16,770 nucleotides of DNA. Source: Paraglomus occultum. Taxonomy: Eukaryota > Glomeromycota > Glomeromycetes > Paraglomerales > Paraglomeraceae. How positions within the stretch are numbered: the stretch's first letter is position 1; each line of letters starts with the position of its first letter. Both the position numbers and the translations under genes were made by a program. Location of the stretch: assembly GCA_910592205.1 (NCBI GenBank), contig CAJVPJ010000784.1, forward strand, positions 1 to 16,770, read 5' to 3'. The notes under the pieces were generated by a model. It was not told the origin of the DNA, did no database searches, and was given only the letters and a program-made list of their open reading frames with translations. Shown piece after piece: positions 1 through 9,872 of the stretch.

Positions 1-575
1 ATCCATTCCAAATAGGCGTCATTTGGTGAGTTTGTTTGTAGTTGAGATTTCTTAATAAAGTCATCGAGTTTGTGATTTTTGCTAGTCCACCCATCAGATA
101 ATTGTTTATGTCCACAAATGCACCACACGGGACTACATCGAAGTATTCCACATGTGGAGCAGAAGCCATAAAGAGAATAACAATGGTAAAGTTCTCTATC
201 AGCAACCATGTAATAGTTATCGTCATCAGACTTGGTAAACCCATGTATGCGTCTGCTACGACGATAAAGCCATTGAGAGTATCGTCTAAAGTTATTGTCG
301 TAGTTGTTGTACTTGTTTATTGGAAGTGAGTATATTCTAGCAAACTCACTCACACGCGTTGGTGTGCATTCTTCGCTACTTCCGAGTAATACTAGCATTG
401 CCGGACCACGTTGGCACCAACCAGAGTAGTAAACGTTGTCAATTTGAGTCGGCTTTACGGTGGCGGTGATTTCCTCGTAAGGAATCCATTTAAGTGTATA
501 ATATCCATCATCGTTACTGGATTGGATCAAGTTGTCAATGGCTGGATTATTAACAGTCTCTGATGCTAACGACAT
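1..575 (-). CDS. Cys-rich kinase-leader-type protein, 5' part (3' end beyond the window)
   Basis: An uninterrupted minus-strand frame of 191 codons starts at the ATG at 575-573 and is still open at base 1. A TAA lies in frame a few codons upstream of the ATG, which supports this start. A Cys cluster falls at C132, C139, C142, C147, C152 and C154 (with C-x2-C at 139-142), followed by H156, so zinc binding is possible. It is followed by a GWTSKN block (162-167), DDFIKKSQ (171-178) and a terminal LEW (189-191). Known of the family, from memory: in arbuscular mycorrhizal fungi a Cys-rich 'WTSGN...DxFIxxSQ...LEWIP' leader commonly precedes a tyrosine-kinase-like kinase domain. I infer that a kinase or pseudokinase domain follows to the left of the window. 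An earlier WIPY motif (30-33) suggests an internal duplication of the leader-to-kinase junction. No signal peptide or membrane segment is seen. No intron is seen within the 575 bases. Confidence 0.8.
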   Translation of the reverse strand, partial: MSLASETVNNPAIDNLIQSSNDDGYYTLKWIPYEEITATVKPTQIDNVYYSGWCQRGPAMLVLLGSSEECTPTRVSEFARIYSLPINKYNNYDNNFRRYSQWLYRRSRRIHGFTKSDDDNYYMVADRELYHCYSLYGFCSTCGILRCSPVWCICGHKQLSDGWTSKNHKLDDFIKKSQLQTNSPNDAYLEW

Positions 576-2067
576 GGTAATAGATTGAATTTAAGAATTT
601 GGAAGTTGAAAAAAATGTTCGTCATCGTCATTCAACACTTGTGTTACATCGCACAAATAAAATGCAGTACGAGAAACTCAACAAATGGAACTGGACAATC
701 CATAATTATATGTACTTTCAGAGAAAAAAATTAATGTTAAACGAGCGCTTCGACACACATGGATCACAGACGCAAACTTTCAATAACGTACAAAAAGCCG
801 AAGCAAACGAATTTGAAAAAGAGTTCGAAGACCCTACCGCACTTTAACTTGCACAGAGTTTGTATTTGTTTTATTCCTCTCACACTGAACCAGTACCATC
901 ACCGTCCCGGCAACTCTCAGGCGATCAAAAATTTTGCTATATAGAGAATTTTATGATTTTGTAACAGAAGTGTGTATATTTATTGGTATAGAATATTGAT
1001 CGATCAAATAACAGTTTTGTGAGGTTTGTGTTAATGTTAATTGGCAGAGGCCACATCGCTTGAAACAGTTAGTGCCAGTTGGTGAAAATTATAAGCGCCT
1101 TCATTCATTATAGAACAAAATAGCCCGTTGATCGCTTTTCAAAGATCACTAACAACGCAATCAAATAAACTTCTACTCTCGCGATTCACTTGTCATCACA
1201 TTTAGTACCCCAATCATTCACAGATTGCATTAATTGATACCCAAACTCACATTATAACGTTGAAGCTACTGAATTGCCGACTTGCGCTTTTATACATTCA
1301 CGTGAGACATATTCTTCTCTGAGAAACGAAATTTGAGATCGCCCGTATGTAGTCCCGCTATTCTACATATGAATAACGCTACCACCATACAGTATGCAAC
1401 TTCATCTGTTTACCACGTATATACCTTCTCTCGAAAACTATGTAAAGTCGTTTCAAAAAAGTTGAACAGTATCTAAATGTATAATGAGTAATAGTAGCAG
1501 TTATGCAATGCATCGATCAAAAAAAGTCATGAAAGGCAACTGTCATTAGTCTATGATCATGAGCGGCGAAGCCTCTTAACTATTTATATCCTAGTTATAG
1601 TAGCCATTTAGTTGCATATATATTAATATGTTTACATGTTTGTGCGTGCTTTTGATTATGACGTCATTATGCATCCTCATATGATCCGATATTGTGGCTG
1701 TGGGCTTTGGGATGTGGCTGAGTTTGGCACCTTTTCAGTTTTCCGTCCTCATCAATCAAACACTCGTTGCCTCATGGTTTTAGGTAACAAATTGCGAAGT
1801 GATGGGTGTTTGAAACATATAACTACTACCAGTTGAACAATAGGCTCCTCGTAAAAATAACGATAAACTGAGTTTGAAGTATTGTATGGTGATCATCATA
1901 CTCATTCCATTCTAGTAACCATTTTACGATTACGCCATGTGATACAGAAAATTTTTTCCTTTCCCCTTAAAAATAGTGGCCCCTCCGGAATATACCTCTC
2001 TGTCTTTTTGTCCATTAGAGACCAAGTAAGTAAACTTTACAAGACCTGTACCAAATTGCGCGCTCTT
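576..2067. other. Spacer without a recognised gene
   Basis: This is AT-rich spacer upstream of the minus-strand edge gene. Short open frames on the plus strand (for example 599-847 and 1636-1836) show no domain, biased composition or splice context and are treated as chance. A perfect TGACGTCA palindrome (CRE/ATF-type bZIP site) lies within 1658-1667, but it is about 1.1 kb from the nearest start codon, so a regulatory role is only a possibility. Confidence 0.5.
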
Positions 2068-2148
2068 GCCGAGGAAGCTAACATTTGCACTACAACCCCT
2101 CCCCCAAGCCGAGGAAGCTAACATTTGCAATACAACCCCCTCCCCCAA
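2068..2148. repeat. Tandem duplication of a 40-bp C-rich unit
   Basis: Two adjacent copies, 2068-2107 (40 nt) and 2108-2148 (41 nt), begin with GCCGAGGAAGCTAACATTTG and end in a C-run followed by AA. They differ by one C/A substitution and one extra C. The near-identity indicates a recent duplication. The pyrimidine-rich end stands out from the AT-rich surroundings. Confidence 0.9.
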
Positions 2149-2218
2149 GCAAATATGCTTATGCACGAATCGGCGAGAAGTCATGAATGAACTTCAGTGA
2201 CCTGTATTCGATGTATAG

Positions 2219-2302
2219 TATATTTGTGCCTGCTGCAGCGCTTGAAGCGAGTGGCAGGCTTGGGCGATGACGGTTTTATATTTGTGCCTGCGTATTTCAG
2301 GC
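2219..2302. repeat. Two adjacent hairpins, each led by the same 15-bp sequence
   Basis: TATATTTGTGCCTGC occurs exactly at 2219-2233 and 2277-2291. Each copy supplies the 5' arm of a stem. The first stem is GCCTGC (2228-2233) with GCAGGC (2254-2259), enclosing an inner CGCTT/AAGCG pair (2239-2249). The second is GCCTG (2286-2290) with CAGGC (2298-2302). It is GC-rich relative to its flanks. It does not match tRNA geometry, and no function is assigned. Confidence 0.7.
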
Positions 2303-2334
2303 TACAGTTTTCTCGGAAATGATATGATATTGTT

Positions 2335-2557
2335 TGTAAGTTATTATGTTATTCACAAAGTTGCAATATATAACAAGTCGTTTCCCAATATCTGAATATC
2401 GAACGATATCCTGCACGTTCTTACCTGTAGAACTCTGCCCAACAGGGCACCCTCCCCTCCCGCTCCGAACAATTTACATGTCATGTAAGTTATTGTTAAA
2501 GTCATTTCCTACTCGTCTAACTATCAAACGACATCCAACACTTGTTCGTATCTGTAG
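2335..2557. repeat. Diverged direct duplication
   Basis: Sequence 2375-2430 aligns with 2499-2557 over its whole length by eye. Shared blocks are AAGTC(G/A)TTTCC, ATC(G/A)AACGA(T/C)ATCC, CAC..GTTC and CTGTAG, with many substitutions and small indels between them. Each copy is preceded by TGTAAGTTATT (2335-2345 and 2484-2494). A third short echo, ATGTAAGTT, follows near 2602. It appears to be an old duplication. Confidence 0.55.
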
Positions 2558-4087
2558 CTTATCATATGGTAGCTATTTACCGCCTATGATATCGTAAAGC
2601 AATGTAAGTTCTCATAAATTCTAATTACAAATGAAGACCCAATAATCTTAACTCGAGTTTGCATTACCATACCATACTATTCTGTAGTCCTTCTTTCGCT
2701 TGTCCAAAAGTAAAGGTTAGGAACGAATTTATACCACCATCAACAATATGATAATGGTACGACACACTGTATTAAGCATTTCGTAGTCGATCACTTTTGT
2801 TTTAGTTATAAGCGTTTCTTTGACATCTTGCTATTATTGTTGGCTTATTTCTTTGCTTAGGGACAGACGAATACGTTACGAAGTAAATGTCATGCGCAAC
2901 GCGCAACGCTTATGGTTATAATTAAATAAACGTATATAGTGCTATCTCGCTTTCCTCTTCTTGAACGTCATGAGAGACTATTTCAAATCAATGATTTTTA
3001 GCGATCGCAGTAGCTTATTTTAATACCATAATAGCAATGCAATGCAATGCTAGAGACATGCTACGTGGAGATTGTAAAAAAATTGTTCTCATTCCGTACC
3101 AACTTTAAACTAGGCTCACGAGTCAACAAACAGCCTCGGCGGCGGTTTCTTATACCTTACGTTTATATATTTTATACCTGATGCCATATTATACGCTTAG
3201 GCCGCAAAAAATGCTTGCCAGAAAGCACCACCTATACAGCGAAATCTGTCCATAATTACACGTTTTGGTATGTTACAATGCAAATTTTGGAAAGATGGTG
3301 ATTATAGCTCGAAGTGATTATGGATAATGGAAATTTCTCGTCATAATTGACAGTGGGAAGGGACAGAGTTTTATATTATAAACGGAAGGCAGTAGTTCAC
3401 TGTATAGAATTTAAGATTGTTTGTTGAAAATGATCATTACAACCCACAATAACTGACATTATGTTCATGTCCAAGATTTAATTCGCTCAATCTATATAAC
3501 GAACAAGTAGATTAACATCGCGAAAGTAAATTATACACGTAAATAGTAACGGTCTGCAAGATGTTAACGACAATACTGACATCTAATTTAGCGCTTAATT
3601 TTATGCTATTTTGCCATGGCTGAGATTTGTCTGTTTAGTTCTAAAAAGAGAATGAATTCAAGTTTGTGACACGCTAATTCAGTATATCAATAACGTTGTT
3701 TAGACTCAATTTAGTGTATTGAATAAATAAACCGTATTCAAACAGATATCGGCCTATTTATGCCGCATGATCAAAACGCAACCAAATTTCATTATCCTGT
3801 GCGTTAAACTAAATTCAGTAAATAACTAAGATTGTAAAAAATAAACTTTACAGATAATCTCTTCTACATTAAATTTCAATAATTATACGCTTACAAATTA
3901 TGCGAATCAATCTCTCTGTCCAGTTAGTTGCTGTGTTCCTCCGACATGTATCAGTGAACATCAATTTTTGTTTGTAGCCGAGTACTGGTATCGTTAATAA
4001 AACTACCAAGCGATATATACCTTCTACATGCAGACTACGATAATATAATCTCTGTAATAGTGCACACATTATAATTAATTCTATTGG
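2558..4087. other. Spacer without a recognised gene
   Basis: AT-rich sequence. No coherent coding frame, tRNA-like B box or long repeat was found. The only regular structure is a short CAATG run (three units) around 3034-3048 and a doubled GCGCAAC near 2894-2907. The minus-strand open frame at 3869-4069 has no recognisable domain. Confidence 0.5.
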
Positions 4088-4112
4088 TTAATCAATTTTT
4101 TCAATTGATTAA
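4088..4112. repeat. Perfect 10-bp hairpin, AT-rich
   Basis: TTAATCAATT (4088-4097) and AATTGATTAA (4103-4112) are exact reverse complements around a 5-nt loop. There is no adjacent gene for which it could be a terminator. It could be an isolated palindrome, as often arises in AT-rich spacer. Confidence 0.6.
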
Positions 4113-4274
4113 ATGGGAAATTTCTGCCGTCTAGTTAACATATTGTAAAGATTGAACCCATATTTTTTTATTTGTTGATTCGGCGCATATGAAAATTACA
4201 TGACATTATCGGACATTTGTGTTTCGGCAGAAACGGTATCGTAATCGCGGTTATTTTGAGAATAGAACTCAATA

Positions 4275-4349
4275 GTAATTCAGGCAAGTTTTTTTCCCAA
4301 CAATATTGGGTATTGCCCGTCAATAATTATCTGTCAATGCCTGAATTAC
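4275..4349. repeat. 12-bp inverted repeat enclosing a smaller hairpin
   Basis: GTAATTCAGGCA (4275-4286) and TGCCTGAATTAC (4338-4349) are exact reverse complements 51 nt apart. Between them lies CCCAA-CAATA-TTGGG (4296-4310), a second palindrome. The nested layout could be a very short foldback element, but no target-site duplication is evident. Confidence 0.6.
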
Positions 4350-4448
4350 ACAGTCGACTTTTGAAATAAGATGTTCTGCACATCAACTGTAATAAGGAAT
4401 ATGTCCAAATAGCATTTATTATCTACACTGGTTAATTCCGAAGTGATA

Positions 4449-4605
4449 TATGTCAGATCAGAATTTTATATCGCTTATTAAAAATTTGAGCGGGAAAATT
4501 CTTTATCTTAGAGTGATTTTATCTTAAAGTGACTTTATTTTATCGAGTGAATAATATATTGTCGTATGTCAGTTTAGAAGCGACATAAAATTCTGATCTG
4601 ACATA
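4449..4605. mobile_element. MITE-like element with 28-bp terminal inverted repeats
   Basis: The left arm 4449-4476 (TATGTCAGATCAG...TCGCTT) and the right arm 4578-4605 are reverse complements at 27 of 28 positions, with one A/G difference. The 101-nt interior has no coding capacity. It contains a 16-bp tandem pair at 4502-4517 and 4518-4533 (TTTATCTTAGAGTGAT type), with a degenerate third copy up to about 4550. TAATTCCGA occurs just outside at 4433-4441 and 4604-4612. It is a possible target-site duplication, but it does not abut both ends equally, so it may be chance. A further GATCTGACATAC follows at 4611-4622. Size and structure fit a non-autonomous DNA transposon; the superfamily is unknown. 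Confidence 0.65.
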
Positions 4606-5515
4606 ATTCCGATCTGACATACAACACAGTCAATGTCAGAGCGTGAGTATAATCTATGGTAGTAATGTACGTACATAGTTAAAATTATTTATTGACTAGC
4701 AAGAGTTATTTTTGAACACCGATGTACGAGCACCGCTCCGACTTCAAGAGAGTCGTCCAGTAATACGTGTGTTTATTCTCTGCCCTTTGCTGCAACTATA
4801 CGAGGGAAAGACTGACATAATAAATTTTGGTGTACGGCAATGATTTTATTGGTTGCTGAAATTATTGTAACACACACATCAATACACATTGCATTATTTC
4901 TTAGTCGGCTGTTTCAATCATATGCTTATATGAGTTACTAGTTACGCCACAAGAAAACGGAGGAATGAATCTAAATAAGTTTTGATAATAAGTACAAGTC
5001 AACTATGTTAATATTTCTAGTCTGCAAACATACGCTCGACAAATACCAAAACTTATTACAAAAAGTTGTTCATGTGGTGTTACATTTAAACTTTCAATCC
5101 TTAAAATAGGATCGCTTCGATCATGTAGTTTTGCTTGTTATCAGTGACAAGATTATTTCGATCGTATGACTTTTACTTGCTAACGGTTCGATAGAGTTAT
5201 TACACCGACTGCCACTGTAAGAGTGTAGAAATAAATAGCATACCCAATCGATAATTTTTTCAATTATGCACAGAAAACGAATTTCGAATAAGAAACAGCA
5301 AGCAAATGACACATTTGCCGCACGCAAATCCGTATTTTTGCGCAGAAATTGAATAGCAAGCAATCAATGTGACGTGAAAAATGTATGATTTCAAGTGATT
5401 GAAACTCAATTGATGCAAACAAAAAGTGCATACACTACTAACTATAAAAATGGATATTTATTGAAAAGACTAACGAAAGTTTTTGCATTCACAGTTATAT
5501 TGATATTCAGCAACC
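4606..5515. other. Spacer upstream of the broken membrane-protein gene
   Basis: AT-rich sequence with no recognised gene. The minus-strand frame at 5121-5363 shows no domain. Any first exon or promoter of the plus-strand membrane-protein relic would lie in the last few hundred bases here, but no TATA box or exon could be picked out with confidence. Confidence 0.4.
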
Positions 5516-7433
5516 ATGTTGTTAGTATTTGACGACAAACGCAAAACCGAGCCAAAATTAATTTTAGATGCCGCACTTTTATATGACAATCATACTTATT
5601 ATGTTAGGATTATACACAGCTTTTCTTATAAATAACATTGTTAAAGATACTCCAGTCGTGACCACCAAATTGAAAACAAAAACTAATATGACACTTCCAA
5701 CCGTGTTTTTTGCATTTAAATACGCTTACACCATAAGCTGCGTTTTACAGTATAGATGTAAATGTTTTCTAATGGTGTTTTTGTATTAAAATTTTGTGTT
5801 ATTACTAAATTAACATTGGTACATTGGTCGAGTTTCTTACTACAACAAAATTAGATACACTATAAACTATTAAGCTATTAACAGCAATACATTTTATACT
5901 GTACATATTCTACTAAAGCAACCGCTTCAACAAAGGATGAGTGCTCCAAGTATATCACACAGCCAAGGCCAGCAAAATTTGGTTTTTTTTTACATGGGTT
6001 ACTTTACGCCTCCGTTGAGTTTAAAAGTAACATCAACTGACAGTAAAGAAGAAGGGCTTCGGGGAGTATTGTTTTCAATGACCATTATTGATAAAAATTT
6101 CGATTCCTGCCCATTCTGTTACTCATCGAATGATAATTGATCTTCTCGATACTGGTATTTTTTTAATTCTATTATTGCTATTATTTTTTCCCAAATACGT
6201 ACTAAAAAAAATATTCTTTTTTGTATATAAAATAAGAAACCTATGTAAAAGTAAACAACCAAACAATTGATGAAGTTAGAAAAATTGATTCAAATTTTGT
6301 CGAATCTGTGATAAAACAAACACGATGTATACTTTTTTACCATCAAGCTAATTACTTGACTTATTCTCAAAATGTGAGAAAAATTATTATACCCAATATA
6401 CTTGCTAACATTGGTTTCTCGTAAACTATCCGTATACCTTATTTGACTACTGCGTTAAGTAAGTACATGGATAAGAATTCAAGTATGACACATCCCCATG
6501 ATATACTAATATTGAATAATAATTATAGCGAGCGATCCTTTATCCGAAGATTTTGGCACATTAATATCAAACATATATGGAACAGTAAATATAAGTCCTA
6601 ATAGTTTTTTTGTTAGAACGGACAAGAAGAGGAGGTAATTAATTTGATTAAGATGTCAATATTATAATAAAAACTTTACTAATTTCATATTTACATGAAC
6701 AACCAGATCAAACACGGTAAGTTTAACTATCTCACATTTGTGCTATTAACAATAACTTGTGCATTAATACGCTTAACTGCGTTTAAACAGGTGCTCGGTT
6801 TATTGGGTTTACTTGGTGGTGCATGGAGCTTAGCCATAACAGGATACACTACTCTATTTGGTAATGTTCTGACGCGCTTTTTTTATTGTAATTAATAAAA
6901 AATTTTTTATATATTTAATCTGCTTTATCGTTTCTTAGGCAGTAAACGTTTAGCACCGTTGGGTTTAATCCATTCATACTGTTGCTGTTTTATTCGATCC
7001 ACTCGTTCGCGACTTTGTAAATCATCCCGTACTACCATTACAATCTTCTAGATTACTGGATAATTCATCGACACTGGATGTATCAACTTCATCAAGTGAT
7101 TTATCTTTTCAAGATAACAATACATTGCAACAACGACTAGACGCTTTAGAATTGTTTCTCAAGGAGTATGTGATCGACCAGACATATTTGGAAAATCTGA
7201 AAGATAACAAATATTCGAACAGACTTAGCAAATTTTTGGGAAAGTCCGACTTGGAAAGATCGGAAGAAAAATGATTCTGATACAAATAACGGTAATTTAC
7301 CATCACGAGCTTTTTCTACAGAAAATGGTCTAATACAATCAAAGTGCCATCGACCACTCAACCGCAACAATTGTCTACAGACAGTCCAAATATTCGAGGC
7401 ATTTTCAACTACCAATTACCTTGCATGCTATAA
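5516..7433 (+). pseudogene. Degraded two-transmembrane membrane-protein gene
   Basis: Coherent protein pieces appear in order but in different plus frames. Segment a, 5568 to about 5756: one membrane helix (MTIILIMLGLYTAFLI) and the start of an ectodomain. An ATG at 5516 opens a short piece in another frame. Segment b, 5885 to about 5985: CSKYITQP. Segment c, about 5982-6140: YMGYFTPP, a different frame entered at a run of nine T. Segment d, 6266-6601: a long frame (QTRCILFYHQANYLTYSQNV, later RIPYLTTALSKYMDKN) broken by TAA at 6422. Segment e, 6695-6860: second membrane helix, VLGLLGLLGGAWSLAITGY..LFG. An intron at 6861-6938 (gtaatg...ttag, 78 nt) then restores Gly and joins SKRLAPLGLIHS. 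Segment f, from about 7032: a Ser-rich stretch and a probable coiled coil (LQQRLDALELFLKEYVID), ending at 7431-7433 after two compensating shifts. The layout of two helices, a Cys-containing ectodomain and a cytosolic coiled-coil tail resembles a membrane-protein family that I recall as expanded in arbuscular mycorrhizal fungi; its function is unknown to me. The number of breaks argues for a pseudogene, though assembly indels cannot be excluded. Confidence 0.65.
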
Positions 7434-8570
7434 TTTTCAAAGAAACCAGCTTTTAATTAATGATAGTGTATGTTAAAATATTAATGAGCAGTTAGTAAAT
7501 TTGACTACTAACTTGAATTGTAATCTATAATATATAACGTTGAGTTAAGAGACAGTTTTGTACTTTCATAAATATTAACTATTTAATATTGGATAATTTA
7601 ATTTACATGTTGTATAGTTAGTTCAGCATACTGGTGGGTAGTACTTTATTCACAAAGTCTAACATTTGATGTCTGTTATTAATTCTAGAATAGATTTTTA
7701 GTCGATAATATTGTCAAATGACACTTATTAATAACGTTGTTAAAATTTAGATTTATTTAATTGAGTAGTAAGCTTACCGACGGGGAATATAAAAAATGTT
7801 TCTGTTACGATGAGAGTGTTATTTTAAAAGTTACCATTGTCGTACAAGAATGAGCATCCAAGGTACGCTACGTCATCCAGAAAATTTCTGTCAGCGCCGT
7901 CTATCGAGGGGTGTCAGACAACAATCAACGAATATTCATTTTATACAAATGGTTGGACTGTTAATACAGAAAAAAAAAACAATTAGTCGAGAAATTATAG
8001 TAGAATTTTTAATCTTTTAAGCAAAGCGTGTGTAGATTAGCGTGCGCAGACTACTACTTTTCGCAAATAAGACTGTACACAACATTTTCTTTTACAATGG
8101 ATGTCTTTCAACAAATATCTGTACAAGCGGTTATCATAAAATGTAACTTATATGCATAATATTTGTATACTAAATTATTAATTCAAATTATTGACAGACG
8201 TTATCGATTGTGTATTAACTAGTAGCATTTTATTAAAGAAATTGGAGAAACACAATGATGTGGGCTAAAAATATCACGCATTGTCGTGTAACACAAAAGT
8301 GGTTCCGAATAATTGCTTTTGATGTTTACGGTTTATATAAAATTGAGTCAATCAATCATATTAAACTTAATCTTTTTGTATCGAGCAGAATGGTAATTAA
8401 TTTCCTAAGTATTACCGTTACGTTCTACTATTTGCAGCAACCGTAATACAAGATTTTTGTGTGTCAAATAATATTCGACTAAATTTCTATGCATTATCGC
8501 ACATCGTGATAAACTGATAACTTTTCAATGGTTTGCTTTCCTTTTTCGAAACAATATAACGGAAATTCGG
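7434..8570. other. Spacer; only weak small open frames
   Basis: AT-rich sequence. An ATG-started 56-codon frame at 7850-8020 has a locally more GC-rich first half and a Lys-run. A 63-codon frame at 8255-8446 is also open. Neither has a recognisable domain, so neither is called as a gene. Confidence 0.4.
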
Positions 8571-8604
8571 CGTTTGCATAACACAGTGTCACGTTGTGCA
8601 AACG
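8571..8604. repeat. 12-bp hairpin
   Basis: CGTTTGCATAAC (8571-8582) pairs with GTTGTGCAAACG (8593-8604). Eleven pairs are Watson-Crick and one position would be a G-U wobble in RNA. The loop is 10 nt. A second small palindrome, AGAATT-AA-AATTCT, follows at about 8623-8636. No gene or RNA family is recognised. Confidence 0.5.
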
Positions 8605-9746
8605 ATAATGTCAGTTGTCGGAGAATTAAAATTCTAATCCGCACTGGTTTTGGTACTTGAAACCCCAAACGTAATGCATTTGTCATGGGTGCTGTATCAA
8701 TTCTTCCTCCTACTTTGGTCAACAAGAAACGCCCACTATAAATAGAGTGACTATTCAAGCATTTAGTCAATACGAATGTTTGTAGTACGTCATAACAATA
8801 AAAGTTTACATCTGAAAATCTGCATGCGTCTATAAAAAAATGAGGGGGGAGAAAAAACTAGGAGGTTTCACCGTCGATCAATTAATTTTTGCTTTGTAAC
8901 ACGACCCATTGATCTTTTACCATTATTATACGTGGGATATATTGGTCTCATCGAATAAGATTCTCTCTAGTAATAAGGCATGTTTGTTCCGGTATCGAAT
9001 ACTCTCCTGCTGTTATTTTCAAAATTGATCAACCCAATTTTATCCGACGTAACGTTCGGTTAACATAGATGATAACTTTTATAACAAAGCATTTTAACGG
9101 TTTATTTACGTATTATGAAAAGTATTTCACTTTGCGAATAATTTGCATTAACAATGAAGCGGAGCGCTTTGTTAAACAAGATTGCGATATCTTGGCATTG
9201 CTTGCATTTCGAAACTCTCCAAGGAGGTGGCGCATGCATAAATTATTTAAAATACACAAAATAATAGTACAATTTTACTCAAACAGAAACTTCTCTATGA
9301 CATTTATTGTTCGCCTTGGATTTGTTATGTGATACAGATAAGAACAAGGAATCGTCTTTTTCTTACAAGGCTAAATGTCCGATTACTAATTTAGCCTACG
9401 CATAAATTGTCAATACGATTTGTATTGTATAATTTTAAGCGTCGTCGCGCATTTGACGTAGCCCAGCCACGATTTGTTTCTGCTGACCGAATGCTTTTTT
9501 GTTCAAACTTATGCTTTTTATGGATAACTAATAATGGCGGTTTTAACTAAAGTCAACATCTGTTGTCAGCAACATTACATTATCTGCAACCAGAAGCAAT
9601 AAAAAGTTTTTATGTTTGTATTTGAAAATATGGTGTAATGTAATATTAAACATCGTTTGCATTATAAATAATTTACCTAAGTTTTGGAAATACTAAATGA
9701 CAACTTATTATGTTACTATAAACATAATTACAAATTGTCCTCTAAC
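8605..9746. other. Spacer upstream of the DPBB gene
   Basis: AT-rich sequence. The open frame at 9069-9332 (plus) and the minus frame at 8525-8770 have no recognisable domain or splice context. A G-run (GAGGGGGGAG) lies near 8843. The last part is the likely upstream regulatory region of the secreted-protein gene. Confidence 0.4.
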
Positions 9747-9754
9747 TATAAATA
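9747..9754 (+). promoter_or_regulatory. Probable TATA box of the DPBB gene
   Basis: TATAAATA lies 126 nt upstream of the ATG at 9873. That would place transcription initiation near 9780 and leave a 5' leader of roughly 90 nt. The kinase gene has a TATATA at a similar distance from its ATG. Inference from motif and spacing only. Confidence 0.45.
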
Positions 9755-9872
9755 CCATGGTTATCCGCATCAAGTCCACTCTTTATCGAATAAAGCTTCG
9801 ATCTCATATCACACTGTCCTAATATTAACGCTCTGACGGTTCTTACGCTAGCTTTATTTACTACTACGAAAA

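Noticed and set aside
1930-2184. 84-codon minus frame
   Set aside because: Its length comes from the 40-bp tandem duplication; the product is repetitive low-complexity sequence without a family.
3034-3048. CAATG short tandem run
   Set aside because: Three units only; ordinary microsatellite-scale repetition.
5160-5200. GGTTCGATAG resembling a tRNA B box
   Set aside because: No matching acceptor, D-arm or anticodon stem could be built around it; no tRNA was found anywhere in the window.
7109-7415. Two minus-strand frames of 65 and 89 codons
   Set aside because: They lie opposite the coiled-coil tail of the plus-strand membrane-protein relic, which gives the more sensible protein.
9069-9332. 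87-codon plus frame
   Set aside because: ATG-started but without recognisable domain, signal peptide or neighbouring exons; length is within chance for this spacer.
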